64,000 nucleotides of DNA from an uncultured Tateyamaria sp. (GCF_947494755.1 NZ_CANLVZ010000007.1:124001-188000), one strand, 5' to 3'; positions 51,709 through 60,416 are shown, numbered from the stretch's first letter. Made by a program: numbers and translations. The notes: generated by a model not told the origin, from the sequence alone.

Positions 51709-52286
51709 AGGTCGCGAAACCAGAATTGCATGGGTTTGTCCGTCTCGACAGCCTGATCCACGTCTTTCCAAGGAAAACGCGCCACAACACCGGGTAAGCG
51801 ACGATAGCCGCGCGCTTCCCAGAACGGATCAAGCGGCTTGTAGGCCGACGGGCGCAACGGGTGATCACTGGGCCGCATCACGGCGGCAAAACACATGTGC
51901 TCATACCCCATCCCCCGCGCGTAATCCTCGCGCAGATCAAAGAACTGACGCCCGATCCCACGCCCCCGATACCGGGGCAACAAAACGCTTTCCCCGCAAT
52001 AAAACGTCTTGTCGATGTTGATGGTCGTGCCTGCAAAAGCCTCGAAAAAGTCATCCGCATGTTCAGCCAGCGGCGCCGCAGTGGCCGCGCCCACCAGCCA
52101 ATCCCCGTCAAAGACCGCGATGACGATAGCCCGGTTGCTTTGCTCGTAAATCTGCAAATAGCGGCGCTCGTAATCATAGTCGCCATCATAAAGATAAGGC
52201 CAGTCGCGAAACACCGCGATGCGCAGACGGGCCACGTCATCAAGCGCCTCGGTCAAGGCAGCACCGGTCAGGGTTTCAATCCTCAT
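51705..52286 (-). CDS. GNAT-family N-acetyltransferase
   Basis: This 193-residue GNAT-fold protein has the acetyl-CoA-binding loop SVLLPRYRGRGIGRQFF at about residues 100-116 and VLVGAA-like DWLVGAATAAP before it. GNAT enzymes acetylate amines of small molecules or proteins; the substrate is not evident. The C-terminal segment (RPSAYKPLDPFWEARGYRRL, then KPMQFWFRDL) matches a group commonly annotated only as GNAT. It is the last gene of the leftward cluster UPF0262, phosphatase, SnoaL-like, GNAT, and overlaps the SnoaL-like gene by ATGA. Confidence 0.85.
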   Translation of the reverse strand: MRIETLTGAALTEALDDVARLRIAVFRDWPYLYDGDYDYERRYLQIYEQSNRAIVIAVFDGDWLVGAATAAPLAEHADDFFEAFAGTTINIDKTFYCGESVLLPRYRGRGIGRQFFDLREDYARGMGYEHMCFAAVMRPSDHPLRPSAYKPLDPFWEARGYRRLPGVVARFPWKDVDQAVETDKPMQFWFRDL

Positions 52287-52675
52287 GCGGACACCTGCGC
52301 CATCCAGTCAGCCAGATTGTAATAGGTCGTGACCCGGCAAATCCGCCCCTCCTGAATGTCAAAGAACGACCCCGCCGGCAGCACATATGTCTGGGCATGA
52401 GCAGCGGGCAGCCCGGCATCGGTGGCCAGATAGGTGCCATTCACCACATATTCCGCCGCCGCGCGAGTGCCGTCGGGTGTAGTCAGGATCACCATATCGC
52501 TCAGGTGTTCGCGATAGCAGCGGTTCATGTGGGTACAGAATTCGGCAAAGGCCGTTTTGCCCGTGCGGACCTGACCCTCGTTGACATGATGGGCGACATC
52601 ATCGCTCAGGCAGGCGACCATCCCCGGTACATCACCCGCATTGAACGCCTCAAAGTAACGCGCCACGATCTCCAT
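52283..52675 (-). CDS. SnoaL/NTF2-like protein (ketosteroid isomerase fold)
   Basis: This 130-residue protein has the alpha+beta cone fold: ARYFEAFNAGDVPGMVACL at the N-terminus, DDVAHHVNEGQVRTGKTAF, then FFDIQEGRICRVTTYYNLADW at the end. This matches the ketosteroid isomerase-related group often annotated as nuclear transport factor 2 family. Its activity is unknown. The ATG overlaps the stop of the phosphatase gene (TGATG), and its own end overlaps the GNAT gene by ATGA. Longer in-frame sequence upstream lies inside the phosphatase and is not used. Confidence 0.82.
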   Translation of the reverse strand: MEIVARYFEAFNAGDVPGMVACLSDDVAHHVNEGQVRTGKTAFAEFCTHMNRCYREHLSDMVILTTPDGTRAAAEYVVNGTYLATDAGLPAAHAQTYVLPAGSFFDIQEGRICRVTTYYNLADWMAQVSA

Positions 52676-53136
52676 CAGCTGTCCTTTTGTGCAGCGCCCC
52701 ACCGTTCGGTCAGGCGGGTGATAATCTGGTCGCGGGCCGCGCGATAACTGTCCAGCTTGGCGCTGCGCGTCTCGCCAAGGCCCGTGGGGTCGAGGATCGG
52801 CCAATACTCGACCTCAACATGGTAAAACCGGGTCAACTCAAGCGCACGGCGCTGGCTGGCAGGGCTCAGCGCGACGACCAGGTCGAACGAAGACAGATCA
52901 TCGCCCCACTGCTCCATCTCGTCAAAGCTGCGCGAGCGGTGGCGGCTCAACTCCACATCAAGCTCTTGGCAGACCGCAATGGAAAACCCGTCAATCTCCA
53001 TATCGTTCTTCACGCCGACGGATTGAACGTAGGTGCCAGTGCCATAGAACTTTTTCATGATCCCCTCGGCCATGGGGGAACGGACTGCGTTGTGATCGCA
53101 GCAAAACAGCACGGATTGCGGAAGCGGGCGCGTCAT
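52675..53136 (-). CDS. Low-molecular-weight protein tyrosine phosphatase / arsenate reductase-like
   Basis: This 153-residue protein has the catalytic P-loop FCCDHNAVRSPMAEG (CX5R) at residues 11-25. The acid-loop-like WPILDPTG is at about 115-122 and VVALSPASQRRAL lies between. It could dephosphorylate phosphotyrosine proteins or reduce arsenate; no ars genes are nearby, so a phosphatase role is favoured. Its start directly abuts the stop of the UPF0262 gene. In many Rhodobacterales this gene follows hisD and UPF0262, consistent with the arrangement here. Confidence 0.85.
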   Translation of the reverse strand: MTRPLPQSVLFCCDHNAVRSPMAEGIMKKFYGTGTYVQSVGVKNDMEIDGFSIAVCQELDVELSRHRSRSFDEMEQWGDDLSSFDLVVALSPASQRRALELTRFYHVEVEYWPILDPTGLGETRSAKLDSYRAARDQIITRLTERWGAAQKDS

Positions 53137-53616
53137 CTATCCGCCGAAATGCAGAACGCAGATCAGGGTGAACAAACGGCGGGCCGTGTCAGTGTCCACA
53201 TCTGCCTTGCCCTCCAGCCGTTCTTGCAGCACCCGACTGCCTTCGTTGTGAATGCCCCGCCGGGCCATATCGATGGTTTCGATCTGACTGGGGGGCAGCT
53301 TCTTGACCGCCTCGAAATAGCTTTCACAAATCTGGAAATAGTCTTTGACGACTTGGCGAAAGGGACCAAGCGAAAGATGAAATTCCGCTGCCTTTTCAGC
53401 CGCTTCGGTCGCCACATCAAATACCAGCCGCTTGTCGCGGATCGAAAGGCCCACATGATATGGCCCCGCCGGCACGTCCTGACCATTGCGGGCTGGCAGC
53501 ACGAAAGTGTTCTCTTCCAGCAAATCGAACACCGCCACCTTGCGCTCTTGCTCGATCTCGGGCGTCGGCGGGGGCAGGTTCGCGTCATCAAGCGTAATCT
53601 GGGTAATACGGGTCAT
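53137..53616 (-). CDS. UPF0262 family protein
   Basis: This 159-residue alphaproteobacterial protein of unknown function matches UPF0262. Features are RITQITLDDANLPPPTPEIEQER at the start, VLPARNGQDVPAGPYHVGLSIRD, FHLSLGPFRQVVKDYFQICE, and IETIDMARRGIHNEGSRVL. The start at 53616 is chosen by family alignment; 21 further upstream residues are not conserved. It lies downstream of hisD after a 157-base gap containing a GC-rich hairpin repeat, and abuts the phosphatase gene. Confidence 0.9.
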   Translation of the reverse strand: MTRITQITLDDANLPPPTPEIEQERKVAVFDLLEENTFVLPARNGQDVPAGPYHVGLSIRDKRLVFDVATEAAEKAAEFHLSLGPFRQVVKDYFQICESYFEAVKKLPPSQIETIDMARRGIHNEGSRVLQERLEGKADVDTDTARRLFTLICVLHFGG

Positions 53617-53742
53617 GGCATCGATCTTGGCAAAGGGGGCAACGACATGATGCTTACGCAACGCCTCGGCCCAACACAATGCCAGCGGGAAATTTGATAG
53701 CGGCCCACCCGTTTCTTTTGACCCAAAATACCGCAGGGGTGA

Positions 53743-53769
53743 GGCCGAAGGCCGAGGGGGCTGGCCCCC
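53743..53769 (-). repeat. GC-rich double hairpin downstream of hisD
   Basis: GGGGGC-TG-GCCCCC (53756-53769) and GGCC-GAA-GGCC (53743-53753) form two adjacent hairpins 4-30 bases after the hisD stop. A conserved-looking stretch CCGCAGGGGTGAGG and TTTTGACCCAAAATA lie beside them. I recall similar blocks at gene ends in Roseobacter-group genomes, so this may be a dispersed terminator-like repeat. Only one copy is seen in the window. Confidence 0.5.
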
Positions 53770-53773
53770 ATTC

Positions 53774-55081
53774 TCACTCGTTCAGCTTGCTGAGCCGCGC
53801 CGTGACAGACAGCCCGTGCGCCTCAAGGCTCTCAGAGGCAGCCAACCGCTCCGCGCTCGGACCAATTGCGCGCAAGGCTTCCGGTGTCATCTGCGCCAAT
53901 GTCGTGCGTTTCACAAAGTCCATGACCGACAGACCCGAGGAGAACCGGGCCGAGCGCGCAGTGGGCAACACGTGATTGGGCCCCCCGATATAGTCGCCGA
54001 TGGCTTCGGGCGTCCAATGGCCCAAGAAAATCGCGCCTGCATGGGTAATCTTTTCGGACAGTCCCAAAGGGTCGGCCACACACAGTTCCAGATGTTCAGG
54101 TGCAATCCGATCCGACAGGGCCGCAGCGACATCCAGATCCGGCACCGTGATCACCGCGCCAAAATCGCGCCAGCTTGCACCGGCGATCGCGCGCCGCTCC
54201 AGCGTTTCGAGCCGTGCGCTCACCGCATCGGCCACGGCGCGGCCAAAGCCTGCATCGGTCGTGATCAACAAGGATTGCGCGCTCTCGTCGTGCTCGGCCT
54301 GACTGAGGAGATCGAGCGCGATCCAGTCGGGGTCATTGTCCGCATCCGCGATAATCAGGATTTCCGATGGGCCCGCAATCATGTCGATACCAACCTTGCC
54401 GAACACGCGCCGTTTGGCGGCAGCCACAAACGCGTTTCCAGGGCCGGTGATTTTGTCCACCGGGGCGATTGTATCGGTCCCATAGGCCAGCGCGGCAATC
54501 GCCTGCGCGCCGCCGATGCGGTAAATCTCATCCACGCCCGACAGGTGCGCCGCCAGCAGGACAAGCGGGTTCAGCACCCCATCAGGCGTCGGCACTGTGA
54601 TTGCCAGACGGTCCACCCCGGCAACCTTGGCCGGGATCGCATTCATCAACACTGAAGACGGGTAACTCGCCAACCCGCCCGGGACATAAAGCCCCGCCGC
54701 AGAAACCGGCGTCCAACGCCAGCCGAGCGTTGCACCCGTCTCATCCGTCCAATGTGCATCTGCTGGCATTTGCCGCGCGTGATAGGCCTTAATCCGGGCC
54801 GCAGCCAGTTCCAGCGCCGCCCGATCTTCAGGCGATACGGTGGCAATCGCCGCAGAGACTTCGTCCGCACGGATCCGCAGTGTTTCGGGGGTCAACGCGA
54901 TGCGGTCAAACCGCTCGGTCAACGCAATCACTGCCGCATCGCCGCGGGCTCGCACATCCGCGATGATCTCAGCCACAGCCGCGTCCACATCCGGGTTATC
55001 TTCGCGCTTGGCGCTCAGCAGGGCGGCGAATTGCGCCTCGAAATCGGTATCGCTGTGGTCAAGAAACTGGGGCATCGACAT
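53774..55081 (-). CDS. hisD: Histidinol dehydrogenase
   Basis: This 435-residue zinc enzyme performs the last two oxidations of histidine biosynthesis, L-histidinol to L-histidine, with NAD. Signatures are [22 protein letters not shown], the family motif [36 protein letters not shown], and the metal/catalytic region [10 protein letters not shown]. The C-terminus [21 protein letters not shown] is typical. GGAG precedes the ATG at 55081; a second ATG two codons later is also possible. No other his gene is in the window. It sits between a GNAT gene and UPF0262. Confidence 0.96.
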   Translation of the reverse strand: MSMPQFLDHSDTDFEAQFAALLSAKREDNPDVDAAVAEIIADVRARGDAAVIALTERFDRIALTPETLRIRADEVSAAIATVSPEDRAALELAAARIKAYHARQMPADAHWTDETGATLGWRWTPVSAAGLYVPGGLASYPSSVLMNAIPAKVAGVDRLAITVPTPDGVLNPLVLLAAHLSGVDEIYRIGGAQAIAALAYGTDTIAPVDKITGPGNAFVAAAKRRVFGKVGIDMIAGPSEILIIADADNDPDWIALDLLSQAEHDESAQSLLITTDAGFGRAVADAVSARLETLERRAIAGASWRDFGAVITVPDLDVAAALSDRIAPEHLELCVADPLGLSEKITHAGAIFLGHWTPEAIGDYIGGPNHVLPTARSARFSSGLSVMDFVKRTTLAQMTPEALRAIGPSAERLAASESLEAHGLSVTARLSKLNE

Positions 55082-55144
55082 TTCTCCGTTCCCGGCGGGA
55101 CATAGCGGGCCAGCGGGTCAGCCTCAAGGCCGGGCACACGCGGG

Positions 55145-55651
55145 TCAGGAATGCTCGGATATCCGGATCATCAGCAGATCGTCCTCAAACCCATCCGTAC
55201 CCGCAATGGCATTGGGGATTTTGCCCGTCACCGAAAAGCCGTGCCGCTCATAAAGCGCGATGGCGGGCGCGTTTTCCACGAAAACAGACAGTTCGATTTG
55301 CCAGATCCCCCGAGCCTCAGCCTCAGCCATTGCAGCCGTCAGCAGCCCATCAGCAACGCCTTGGCCCCGCGCGCTCGGAACGACGTAAAGCGGGCCGATC
55401 TCGCCGCGGTGGCGCTGCCGCGGCATCGTGTGGCCATTCAGCCCGATCAACCCCACCGCTACGTCGCCCAGGAAGGCCAGAAACCGATCACCCGTTTGAA
55501 GGCGCGCCTCGTCCTCTTCAAGCGGAACCTTCGCAGCCTCTTCTTCCGTCACGATGAACGCCTGCGGGTGGCGGCGGATGCCATCCAGCCGCAAGGCGCG
55601 CCAGGTGACCACATCGCGAGGGCCAGCGGCGCGGATGGTCAGGTCAGTCAT
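55145..55651 (-). CDS. GNAT-family N-acetyltransferase
   Basis: This 168-residue GNAT protein has the pattern LTIRAAGPRDVVTWRALRLDG, then IGPLYVVPSARGQGVADGLL, the acetyl-CoA-binding loop, and ENAPAIALYERHGFSVTGKIP. It resembles acetyltransferases acting on amino groups of small molecules or protein N-termini; no specific target is evident. The start ATG 55651 is 8 bases inside the DUF2948 gene end, so the two are coupled. It separates the murA-DUF2948 pair from hisD, which in relatives I recall as adjacent. Confidence 0.87.
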   Translation of the reverse strand: MTDLTIRAAGPRDVVTWRALRLDGIRRHPQAFIVTEEEAAKVPLEEDEARLQTGDRFLAFLGDVAVGLIGLNGHTMPRQRHRGEIGPLYVVPSARGQGVADGLLTAAMAEAEARGIWQIELSVFVENAPAIALYERHGFSVTGKIPNAIAGTDGFEDDLLMIRISEHS

Positions 55652-56126
55652 CGTGTTTGGGAACGGACTTCGACGGGGCCACATAAGGCCGTGTCACATC
55701 CTTGAGCGTGGCCTCGATTGCCTCGACCGACAAGCGGATCGCACCATCGCCCGCAAGGGTCAGGATGATATCCCCGGCCCCATCCTCGCCCGCCTCGAAC
55801 GCGACCGACAGCAGCGACAGAATCGTGTCGGTGTCACTGCGATCGATGCCATGGCTCGACACCCGCAGCACCGTATCAAAGGCAAGCACCGACTGGACCC
55901 GTTCGGGTTTGTGACGCGTGTTGGCCGCATCCTCCCACCGGAACCGGTTGATCAGCAGACCAAAGCGGCGCGCCTTTGCGTCCCACTTCATTTCGGTGAT
56001 CGGGAACACCGCGTCTTGCGCCAAAGACGACAGGACCTGCAAATCGTCCCCGTCCAACGCGCCCAAATTAAGCGGGGCCTCTCGCCCGTCCTCGAACCGT
56101 GCGTCATCCGTGTCTGTGTTGCTCAT
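55644..56126 (-). CDS. DUF2948 family protein
   Basis: This 160-residue alphaproteobacterial protein of unknown function matches DUF2948. It shows [66 protein letters not shown] and [23 protein letters not shown]. No catalytic motif is obvious and it has no signal peptide, so it is probably cytoplasmic. It overlaps murA by ATGA upstream and the GNAT gene downstream. Conserved linkage to murA is a recollection, not shown here. Confidence 0.87.
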   Translation of the reverse strand: MSNTDTDDARFEDGREAPLNLGALDGDDLQVLSSLAQDAVFPITEMKWDAKARRFGLLINRFRWEDAANTRHKPERVQSVLAFDTVLRVSSHGIDRSDTDTILSLLSVAFEAGEDGAGDIILTLAGDGAIRLSVEAIEATLKDVTRPYVAPSKSVPKHDD

Positions 56127-57394
56127 TCGCCCTCAACCCGTTCAATCTGTGCGCCCACGCCCGACAGCTTGCGCACCACCTGCTCGTATCCGCGATCAAG
56201 GTGATAGACCCGCGCGACCCGTGTTTCGCCCTCGGCGGCCAGTCCGGCCAGGATCAGACTGACACTCGCCCGCAGGTCGGTCGCCATCACAGGCGCACCT
56301 TTCAGCTTGTCCACACCGCGCACCGTGGCCGTGCCACCGTGCACATCAATATCGGCACCCATACGCTCCAGTTCGGGGGCGTGCATGAACCGGTTTTCAA
56401 AGATTTTCTCTTCGAGCACCGATGTGCCCTCTGCCGTGCACAACAGCGCCATCATCTGCGCCTGAAGGTCGGTGGGAAAGCCGGGGAACGGTTCGGTCGT
56501 GACATCGACGGCAGAGATGCGGCCATTCTTGCGGGCCACCTTCAATCCCTTGTCGGTTTCCTCGACGCTGATGCCCGCCGCATCCAGCTTTTCACAGAAG
56601 GCTGCCAGCAGGTCGATCCGCCCGCCAAGGCATTCGACCTCACCGCCACACATCGCAGGGGCCAGCATATAGGTGCCCAACTCGATCCGGTCGGTCACGA
56701 CGCGGTGGGTGGCACCATGCAGACGCTCGACCCCTTGCACCTCGATGCGCGAGGTTCCATCGCCGTCGATCTGCGCCCCCATGGCCCGCAGGCACGTCGC
56801 GAGGTCCACGATCTCGGGCTCGCGCGCGGCGTTGTTGATGACCGTCGTGCCCTTGGCGAGCGTGGCCGCCATCAGGATATTTTCGGTCGCCCCGACACTG
56901 GCAAAGGGGAAGTCGATAACTGCGCCCTTGAGCGTGCCACCCGCCGCCCTGGCATGCAGATACCCGTCGCGCAACTCTATCTCGGCCCCCATCTGGGCCA
57001 GCCCGTCGGTGTGAATGTCCATTGGCCGCGCGCCGATGGCACAGCCCCCCGGCAGCGACACCTCCGCGTGCCCCTCGCGCGCCAGCAAGGGGCCAAGCAC
57101 GAGGTTCGAGGCCCGCATCTTGCGCACGATGTCGTATTCGGCGCGGGTGTTCACACCACCGTGGCACGACATCGCAATGACCTGTCCGTCCTGCATCGAC
57201 GTGACCTCGGCCCCTAGCGATTGCAGCAATTGGGTCATGGTGCGGATGTCCGACAGGCGCGGCGCGTTTGTCAGCGTCAGCGGCTCGTCACTCAACAACG
57301 TGGCAGGCATCAGAGTGAGACACGCGTTCTTGGCCCCCGCAATCGGGATCTGGCCGTTCAACGCGCTGCCACCGCGTACTACAATACTATCCAT
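56123..57394 (-). CDS. murA: UDP-N-acetylglucosamine 1-carboxyvinyltransferase
   Basis: This 423-residue enzyme performs the first committed step of peptidoglycan synthesis, adding enolpyruvate to UDP-GlcNAc. It has [21 protein letters not shown] (substrate Lys and Asn), the active-site cysteine in [11 protein letters not shown] at about residue 117, and [15 protein letters not shown]. The start ATG 57394 removes 36 non-conserved upstream residues. That ATG overlaps the stop of a 53-codon gene (GGATAG within ATGGATAG), indicating coupling. The active-site Cys is the usual target of fosfomycin; this copy has it. Confidence 0.96.
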   Translation of the reverse strand: MDSIVVRGGSALNGQIPIAGAKNACLTLMPATLLSDEPLTLTNAPRLSDIRTMTQLLQSLGAEVTSMQDGQVIAMSCHGGVNTRAEYDIVRKMRASNLVLGPLLAREGHAEVSLPGGCAIGARPMDIHTDGLAQMGAEIELRDGYLHARAAGGTLKGAVIDFPFASVGATENILMAATLAKGTTVINNAAREPEIVDLATCLRAMGAQIDGDGTSRIEVQGVERLHGATHRVVTDRIELGTYMLAPAMCGGEVECLGGRIDLLAAFCEKLDAAGISVEETDKGLKVARKNGRISAVDVTTEPFPGFPTDLQAQMMALLCTAEGTSVLEEKIFENRFMHAPELERMGADIDVHGGTATVRGVDKLKGAPVMATDLRASVSLILAGLAAEGETRVARVYHLDRGYEQVVRKLSGVGAQIERVEGE

Positions 57395-57548
57395 CTTCCT
57401 GCTCCGTTGCCTCGGGGTCGGGTGTGCCCTTATTTTGCCGCGCCTTTGCCTGTGCCTTGCGCTTGGCCATGTTGGCCTTGAGCGCCGCCTTGAGCCGCGC
57501 ATCGCGCGCGTCCTTGGGCGTCGGCTGGGGTGCGGATTTATCTGCCAT
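57387..57548 (-). CDS. Small basic protein upstream of murA
   Basis: A 53-residue gene reads [20 protein letters not shown], then [20 protein letters not shown], then an acidic end [10 protein letters not shown]. The middle is Lys/Arg/Ala-rich and probably one helix; the end is acidic. AGAGG lies 6-10 bases upstream of the ATG at 57548. Its TAG stop lies within the murA start (ATGGATAG), an 8-base overlap. Similar tiny proteins before murA occur in Rhodobacterales (recollection). The function is unknown. Confidence 0.72.
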   Translation of the reverse strand: MADKSAPQPTPKDARDARLKAALKANMAKRKAQAKARQNKGTPDPEATEQEDG

Positions 57549-57631
57549 GACGCCTCTCTATCGCAGGGCTGTCAGGGCGTCCAGAATAGGGTTGCAGGAT
57601 GCACCAATTAGGTCTAATCACCCGCCACGAT

Positions 57632-57706
57632 GCTGTGGTAGCTCAGTGGTAGAGCACACCCTTGGTAAGGGTGAGGTCGAGAGTTCAATCCTCTCTCACA
57701 GCACCA
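57632..57706 (+). tRNA. tRNA-Thr (anticodon GGT)
   Basis: A complete 75-base cloverleaf. The acceptor stem GCTGTGG pairs with TCACAGC (one G-T pair), and the D arm is AGCTCAGTGGTAGAGC. The anticodon stem-loop CACCC-TTGGTAA-GGGTG gives anticodon GGT. The T arm is GAGAG-TTCAATC-CTCTC, with discriminator A and an encoded CCA end. It lies between the murA block and the DUF1045 gene. Confidence 0.95.
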
Positions 57707-57779
57707 TCCCTCACCGCCGCTACTTGCATTTGTCATATCGCGATCCCGATAGTCTCGACTGACGTGGACACCTTACTGG

Positions 57780-58463
57780 CTACGACCCGCCAAACCCATA
57801 TCGCTCAACCTGGTGAAAGCGACCCGCATCATCCTCACCCAGTAATGTGAGGCCCGTCATCACGTGCGGCGACAAGTCCAATGGGCGCAGTAGATCGCCG
57901 AGAGCCGCCTCAACCTTGCCCGTCTCCTCCTTGGCCAGCCGCCCGGTCAACGTCATGTGAAACCGAAAGTTCTCCAACACAAACGGATAACCCCACCGCA
58001 CCAGATTGGCTTCCTGCGCCGCATTCAGCCGGGATTGACGTCGCTTCGCCAACTCTGCGGCGGTCAAAGGGGCCCGGAACGGGTCGAAGATTTTCACCGC
58101 CTCGCCTGCCATCGCCGCCAACGCGGGCTGCGGACCGTCCGGCACCAGCGCGAGGAACCGCCCCAAGCGGGCAAGGGTCACCCCCGTGATCTCGACCTGC
58201 GCCCTCTGCGCACAGAACGCTCTCAGCGCGTCGCCAAGTGTGTGGGCACTGCACCCTTCAGCCAAGCGGAACGGTGCTTTGATGGTGCCGTGGAAGCCAT
58301 ACTTGCGGGGCGTTTCCGTGATCTGAGCGACATCCAAACCCGCCACGTCCGGGTGCGCGCAGGCCCGACCGGTCGCGCTGTCCCAGCCCAACCACTCGGC
58401 CCCGAAGCGGGCCAGCGGCGTGTTGGGCCCGGGCGTGTAAAAGATGGCATAACGGCGATACAT
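57780..58463 (-). CDS. DUF1045 family protein (2H phosphoesterase-like)
   Basis: This 227-residue protein has two histidine motifs of the 2H phosphoesterase fold: YGFHGTIKAPFRL at about residues 54-66 and FRFHMTLTGRLAKEE at about 175-189. It begins MYRRYAIFYTPGPNTPLARFG, the family start. Relatives are often annotated as phosphonate metabolism proteins because some occur in phn clusters, but no phn gene is present here. It would hydrolyse a cyclic nucleotide-like or sugar-phosphate ester (inference). It is transcribed leftward after the GGT-like gene, separated by palindromic copy 4. Confidence 0.82.
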   Translation of the reverse strand: MYRRYAIFYTPGPNTPLARFGAEWLGWDSATGRACAHPDVAGLDVAQITETPRKYGFHGTIKAPFRLAEGCSAHTLGDALRAFCAQRAQVEITGVTLARLGRFLALVPDGPQPALAAMAGEAVKIFDPFRAPLTAAELAKRRQSRLNAAQEANLVRWGYPFVLENFRFHMTLTGRLAKEETGKVEAALGDLLRPLDLSPHVMTGLTLLGEDDAGRFHQVERYGFGGS

Positions 58464-58507
58464 GGCAGTCCTGTCTGTAGAGGTTTGCGCCACCGCACGC
58501 AAAGTCC

Positions 58508-58530
58508 GTAAGGCGCAGGTGTCCTGCGCC
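58508..58530 (+). repeat. Palindromic GTAA-stem element, copy 4
   Basis: GTAA is followed by an 8-bp perfect stem GGCGCAGG / CCTGCGCC with loop TGT. It lies 5 bases beyond the stop of the leftward GGT-like gene and 45 bases upstream of the DUF1045 gene. Its TAA belongs to no recognised gene. The stem differs from the other copies at two paired positions, with pairing kept. Confidence 0.65.
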
Positions 58531-58535
58531 CCGAC

Positions 58536-60320
58536 CTAGCGCCCCATGGCATAGGCTTGCATAAGGCGCGGGGTTGCGGCTGCCTTTAATACGCCGTCTG
58601 GCATCCGCATCGCCGCCGTCAGACGGCCCACAGTCCATGGCGCGGCCTCTTCGATCTTGTGCCCCATCTGTGCAAGCGCCGTGAGTGTAGCAGACGGGAA
58701 CTGTGGCTCAATCATCAGGTGCCCCGGCCGGATATCGCGGGGGTAAAAGCTGGCCTGCAAATGCCCGGTGTGAAACAGCGGCGCATCGATCGCGGCCTGC
58801 AAATCCATGTCGTGATGGGCAAGCCTCAGAAAAAAGGCCAGTTGCCATTGGTCCTGCTGATCCCCGCCCGGAGTGCCAAAGGCGACCGCCCGCCCGTCTT
58901 CGTGCAACGTCATGGACGGTGACAGGGTTGTGCGCGGGCGACATCCGGGGGCAAGCGACGTGGGCAGATCCGGCTCCAGCCAGAACATCTGGGCGCGTGA
59001 ATTGAGCGGCACGCCAAGGCCCGGCACAACCGGGTTGGATTGCAACCACCCACCCGAGGGCGTCGCCGACACCATATTGCCCCACCGATCAATCACGTCG
59101 ATATGCACCGTGTCACCCTTGCGGTTGGCGAGATGGGCCATCGTCGGTTCTCCACCCCCGATGCCGGTCTGGGGCACCGCACGCGCGGTGCGGGCATGAA
59201 AGGCCTGCACCTGCGCTTCAAAGCCCGCGATGCCGCCGGGGCGGTGATCCTGACTGGCCGTGTCAGAGATATCAGCGCGGCGCAGATCGGCGTAGTCAGC
59301 ACTCAGCAGCGTATCCAAGGGGATATCAGCGTGATCCGGATCACCGTAATACGCCTCGCGATCCGCAAAGGCGCGTTTCAGCGCTTCGGTCGTCAGATGT
59401 ACAAACTCCGGCCCCTGCGGATCAAGATCGCCAACGGGATCGCCTCGCAGCATTTGCAGGGATTGCAGCAGAACGGGGCCTTGGCTCCACGGTCCGCATT
59501 TGAACACCTCCCACCCGTGATGGGTCACACTGATGGCGGGTTCGTATGTGGCGGACCAACCGGCCATGTCATCGCCGCTCAGGACACCTTTGCGCCGCAC
59601 GCCGGTGCCGTCCATGGGCGCGGTCTCTGCCACAAAGCGATCAATGGTTTCGGCCACGAACCCCGACGAAAAAGCCCGCCGTGCGGCGTCAATCTGCGCC
59701 ACGCGGGACGTCTCGCATTCGGCCTCGGCCAAGAGTTGCTCCCAAAAATCGGCCAGGTCCGGGTTCTTGAACAGCGTACCCGGTGCGGGGGCCGCGCCAC
59801 CCGGTGTCCACACAGCGGCTGAGGTGGGCCATTCAGCTGCAAAGAACGCCGCTTGCCCGGTAATTGTCGCACTGACGCGGGCGAGGACGGGATGACCATA
59901 ACGGGCGTAGTAGATGGCAGGTTCCAGAACGGTGCGCAAATCCAGACGCCCATGATCGCGCAGCATCAGCATCCACGCATCAAAGGCACCAGGCACCACT
60001 GTGGCCAGGTGCCCTGCGCCGGGGATCATCTTCAGCCCCTCATTGCGGTAATGGGCGATTGTGGCGCTCTGCGGCGCGACGCCCTGACCGCAGACAACCG
60101 CAGGGACCTCGCCTACAACCCGGATCAGTGCAGGCATGTCACCCAAGGGCCCGTTCAGATGCGGTTCCACGACGTTCAGGACAAACCCCATGCCGGCCGC
60201 CGCATCAAAGGCAGTGCCACCCGCCTCGAGCAGCTTCAACCCCACTGCGGACGCAATCCAGTGCGTGCATGTGGCCATACCAAAGGTGCCGGTGAGTTCG
60301 GGACGGGTGGTAAAGGTCAT
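58536..60320 (-). CDS. Gamma-glutamyltransferase family protein
   Basis: This 594-residue N-terminal nucleophile hydrolase resembles gamma-glutamyltranspeptidase. The region ANRKGDTVHIDVIDRWGNMVS carries the expected self-cleavage threonine of GDTVHID at about residue 397, and SGGWLQSNPVVPGLGVPLNSRAQMF follows. FDAAAGMGFVLNVVEPHLNG is at the start. No signal peptide is visible, unlike secreted Ggt, so it may be one of the cytoplasmic Ggt-like hydrolases that act on other amides. It is followed by palindromic copy 4. Upstream is a double hairpin and the fasciclin gene. Confidence 0.82.
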   Translation of the reverse strand: MTFTTRPELTGTFGMATCTHWIASAVGLKLLEAGGTAFDAAAGMGFVLNVVEPHLNGPLGDMPALIRVVGEVPAVVCGQGVAPQSATIAHYRNEGLKMIPGAGHLATVVPGAFDAWMLMLRDHGRLDLRTVLEPAIYYARYGHPVLARVSATITGQAAFFAAEWPTSAAVWTPGGAAPAPGTLFKNPDLADFWEQLLAEAECETSRVAQIDAARRAFSSGFVAETIDRFVAETAPMDGTGVRRKGVLSGDDMAGWSATYEPAISVTHHGWEVFKCGPWSQGPVLLQSLQMLRGDPVGDLDPQGPEFVHLTTEALKRAFADREAYYGDPDHADIPLDTLLSADYADLRRADISDTASQDHRPGGIAGFEAQVQAFHARTARAVPQTGIGGGEPTMAHLANRKGDTVHIDVIDRWGNMVSATPSGGWLQSNPVVPGLGVPLNSRAQMFWLEPDLPTSLAPGCRPRTTLSPSMTLHEDGRAVAFGTPGGDQQDQWQLAFFLRLAHHDMDLQAAIDAPLFHTGHLQASFYPRDIRPGHLMIEPQFPSATLTALAQMGHKIEEAAPWTVGRLTAAMRMPDGVLKAAATPRLMQAYAMGR

Positions 60321-60373
60321 GGACGGGCTCGGGCGTTACCTGGGGTTTGGTGCAACTGTTGCCCGGCCCGTCC

Positions 60374-60416
60374 GGATTTGCAAAAGCAAATCCTACGCTC
60401 CGTTTGCGGGACGGAG
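60374..60416. repeat. Two adjacent hairpins upstream of GGT-like gene
   Basis: A perfect 8-bp inverted repeat GGATTTGC-AAAA-GCAAATCC (60374-60393) is followed by CTCCGT-N7-ACGGAG (60398-60416). They lie between the fasciclin stop and the GGT-like start on the leftward transcript. No T-run follows either, so they may be a dispersed repeat or a processing site, not a classic terminator. Confidence 0.5.

Noticed and set aside
52675-53136. Arsenate resistance locus
   Set aside because: The CX5R protein lacks neighbouring arsR, arsB or acr3 genes; a generic phosphatase role is as likely.
57780-58463. Phosphonate-utilisation gene
   Set aside because: DUF1045 proteins are sometimes labelled phosphonate metabolism proteins, but no phn gene is in the window.
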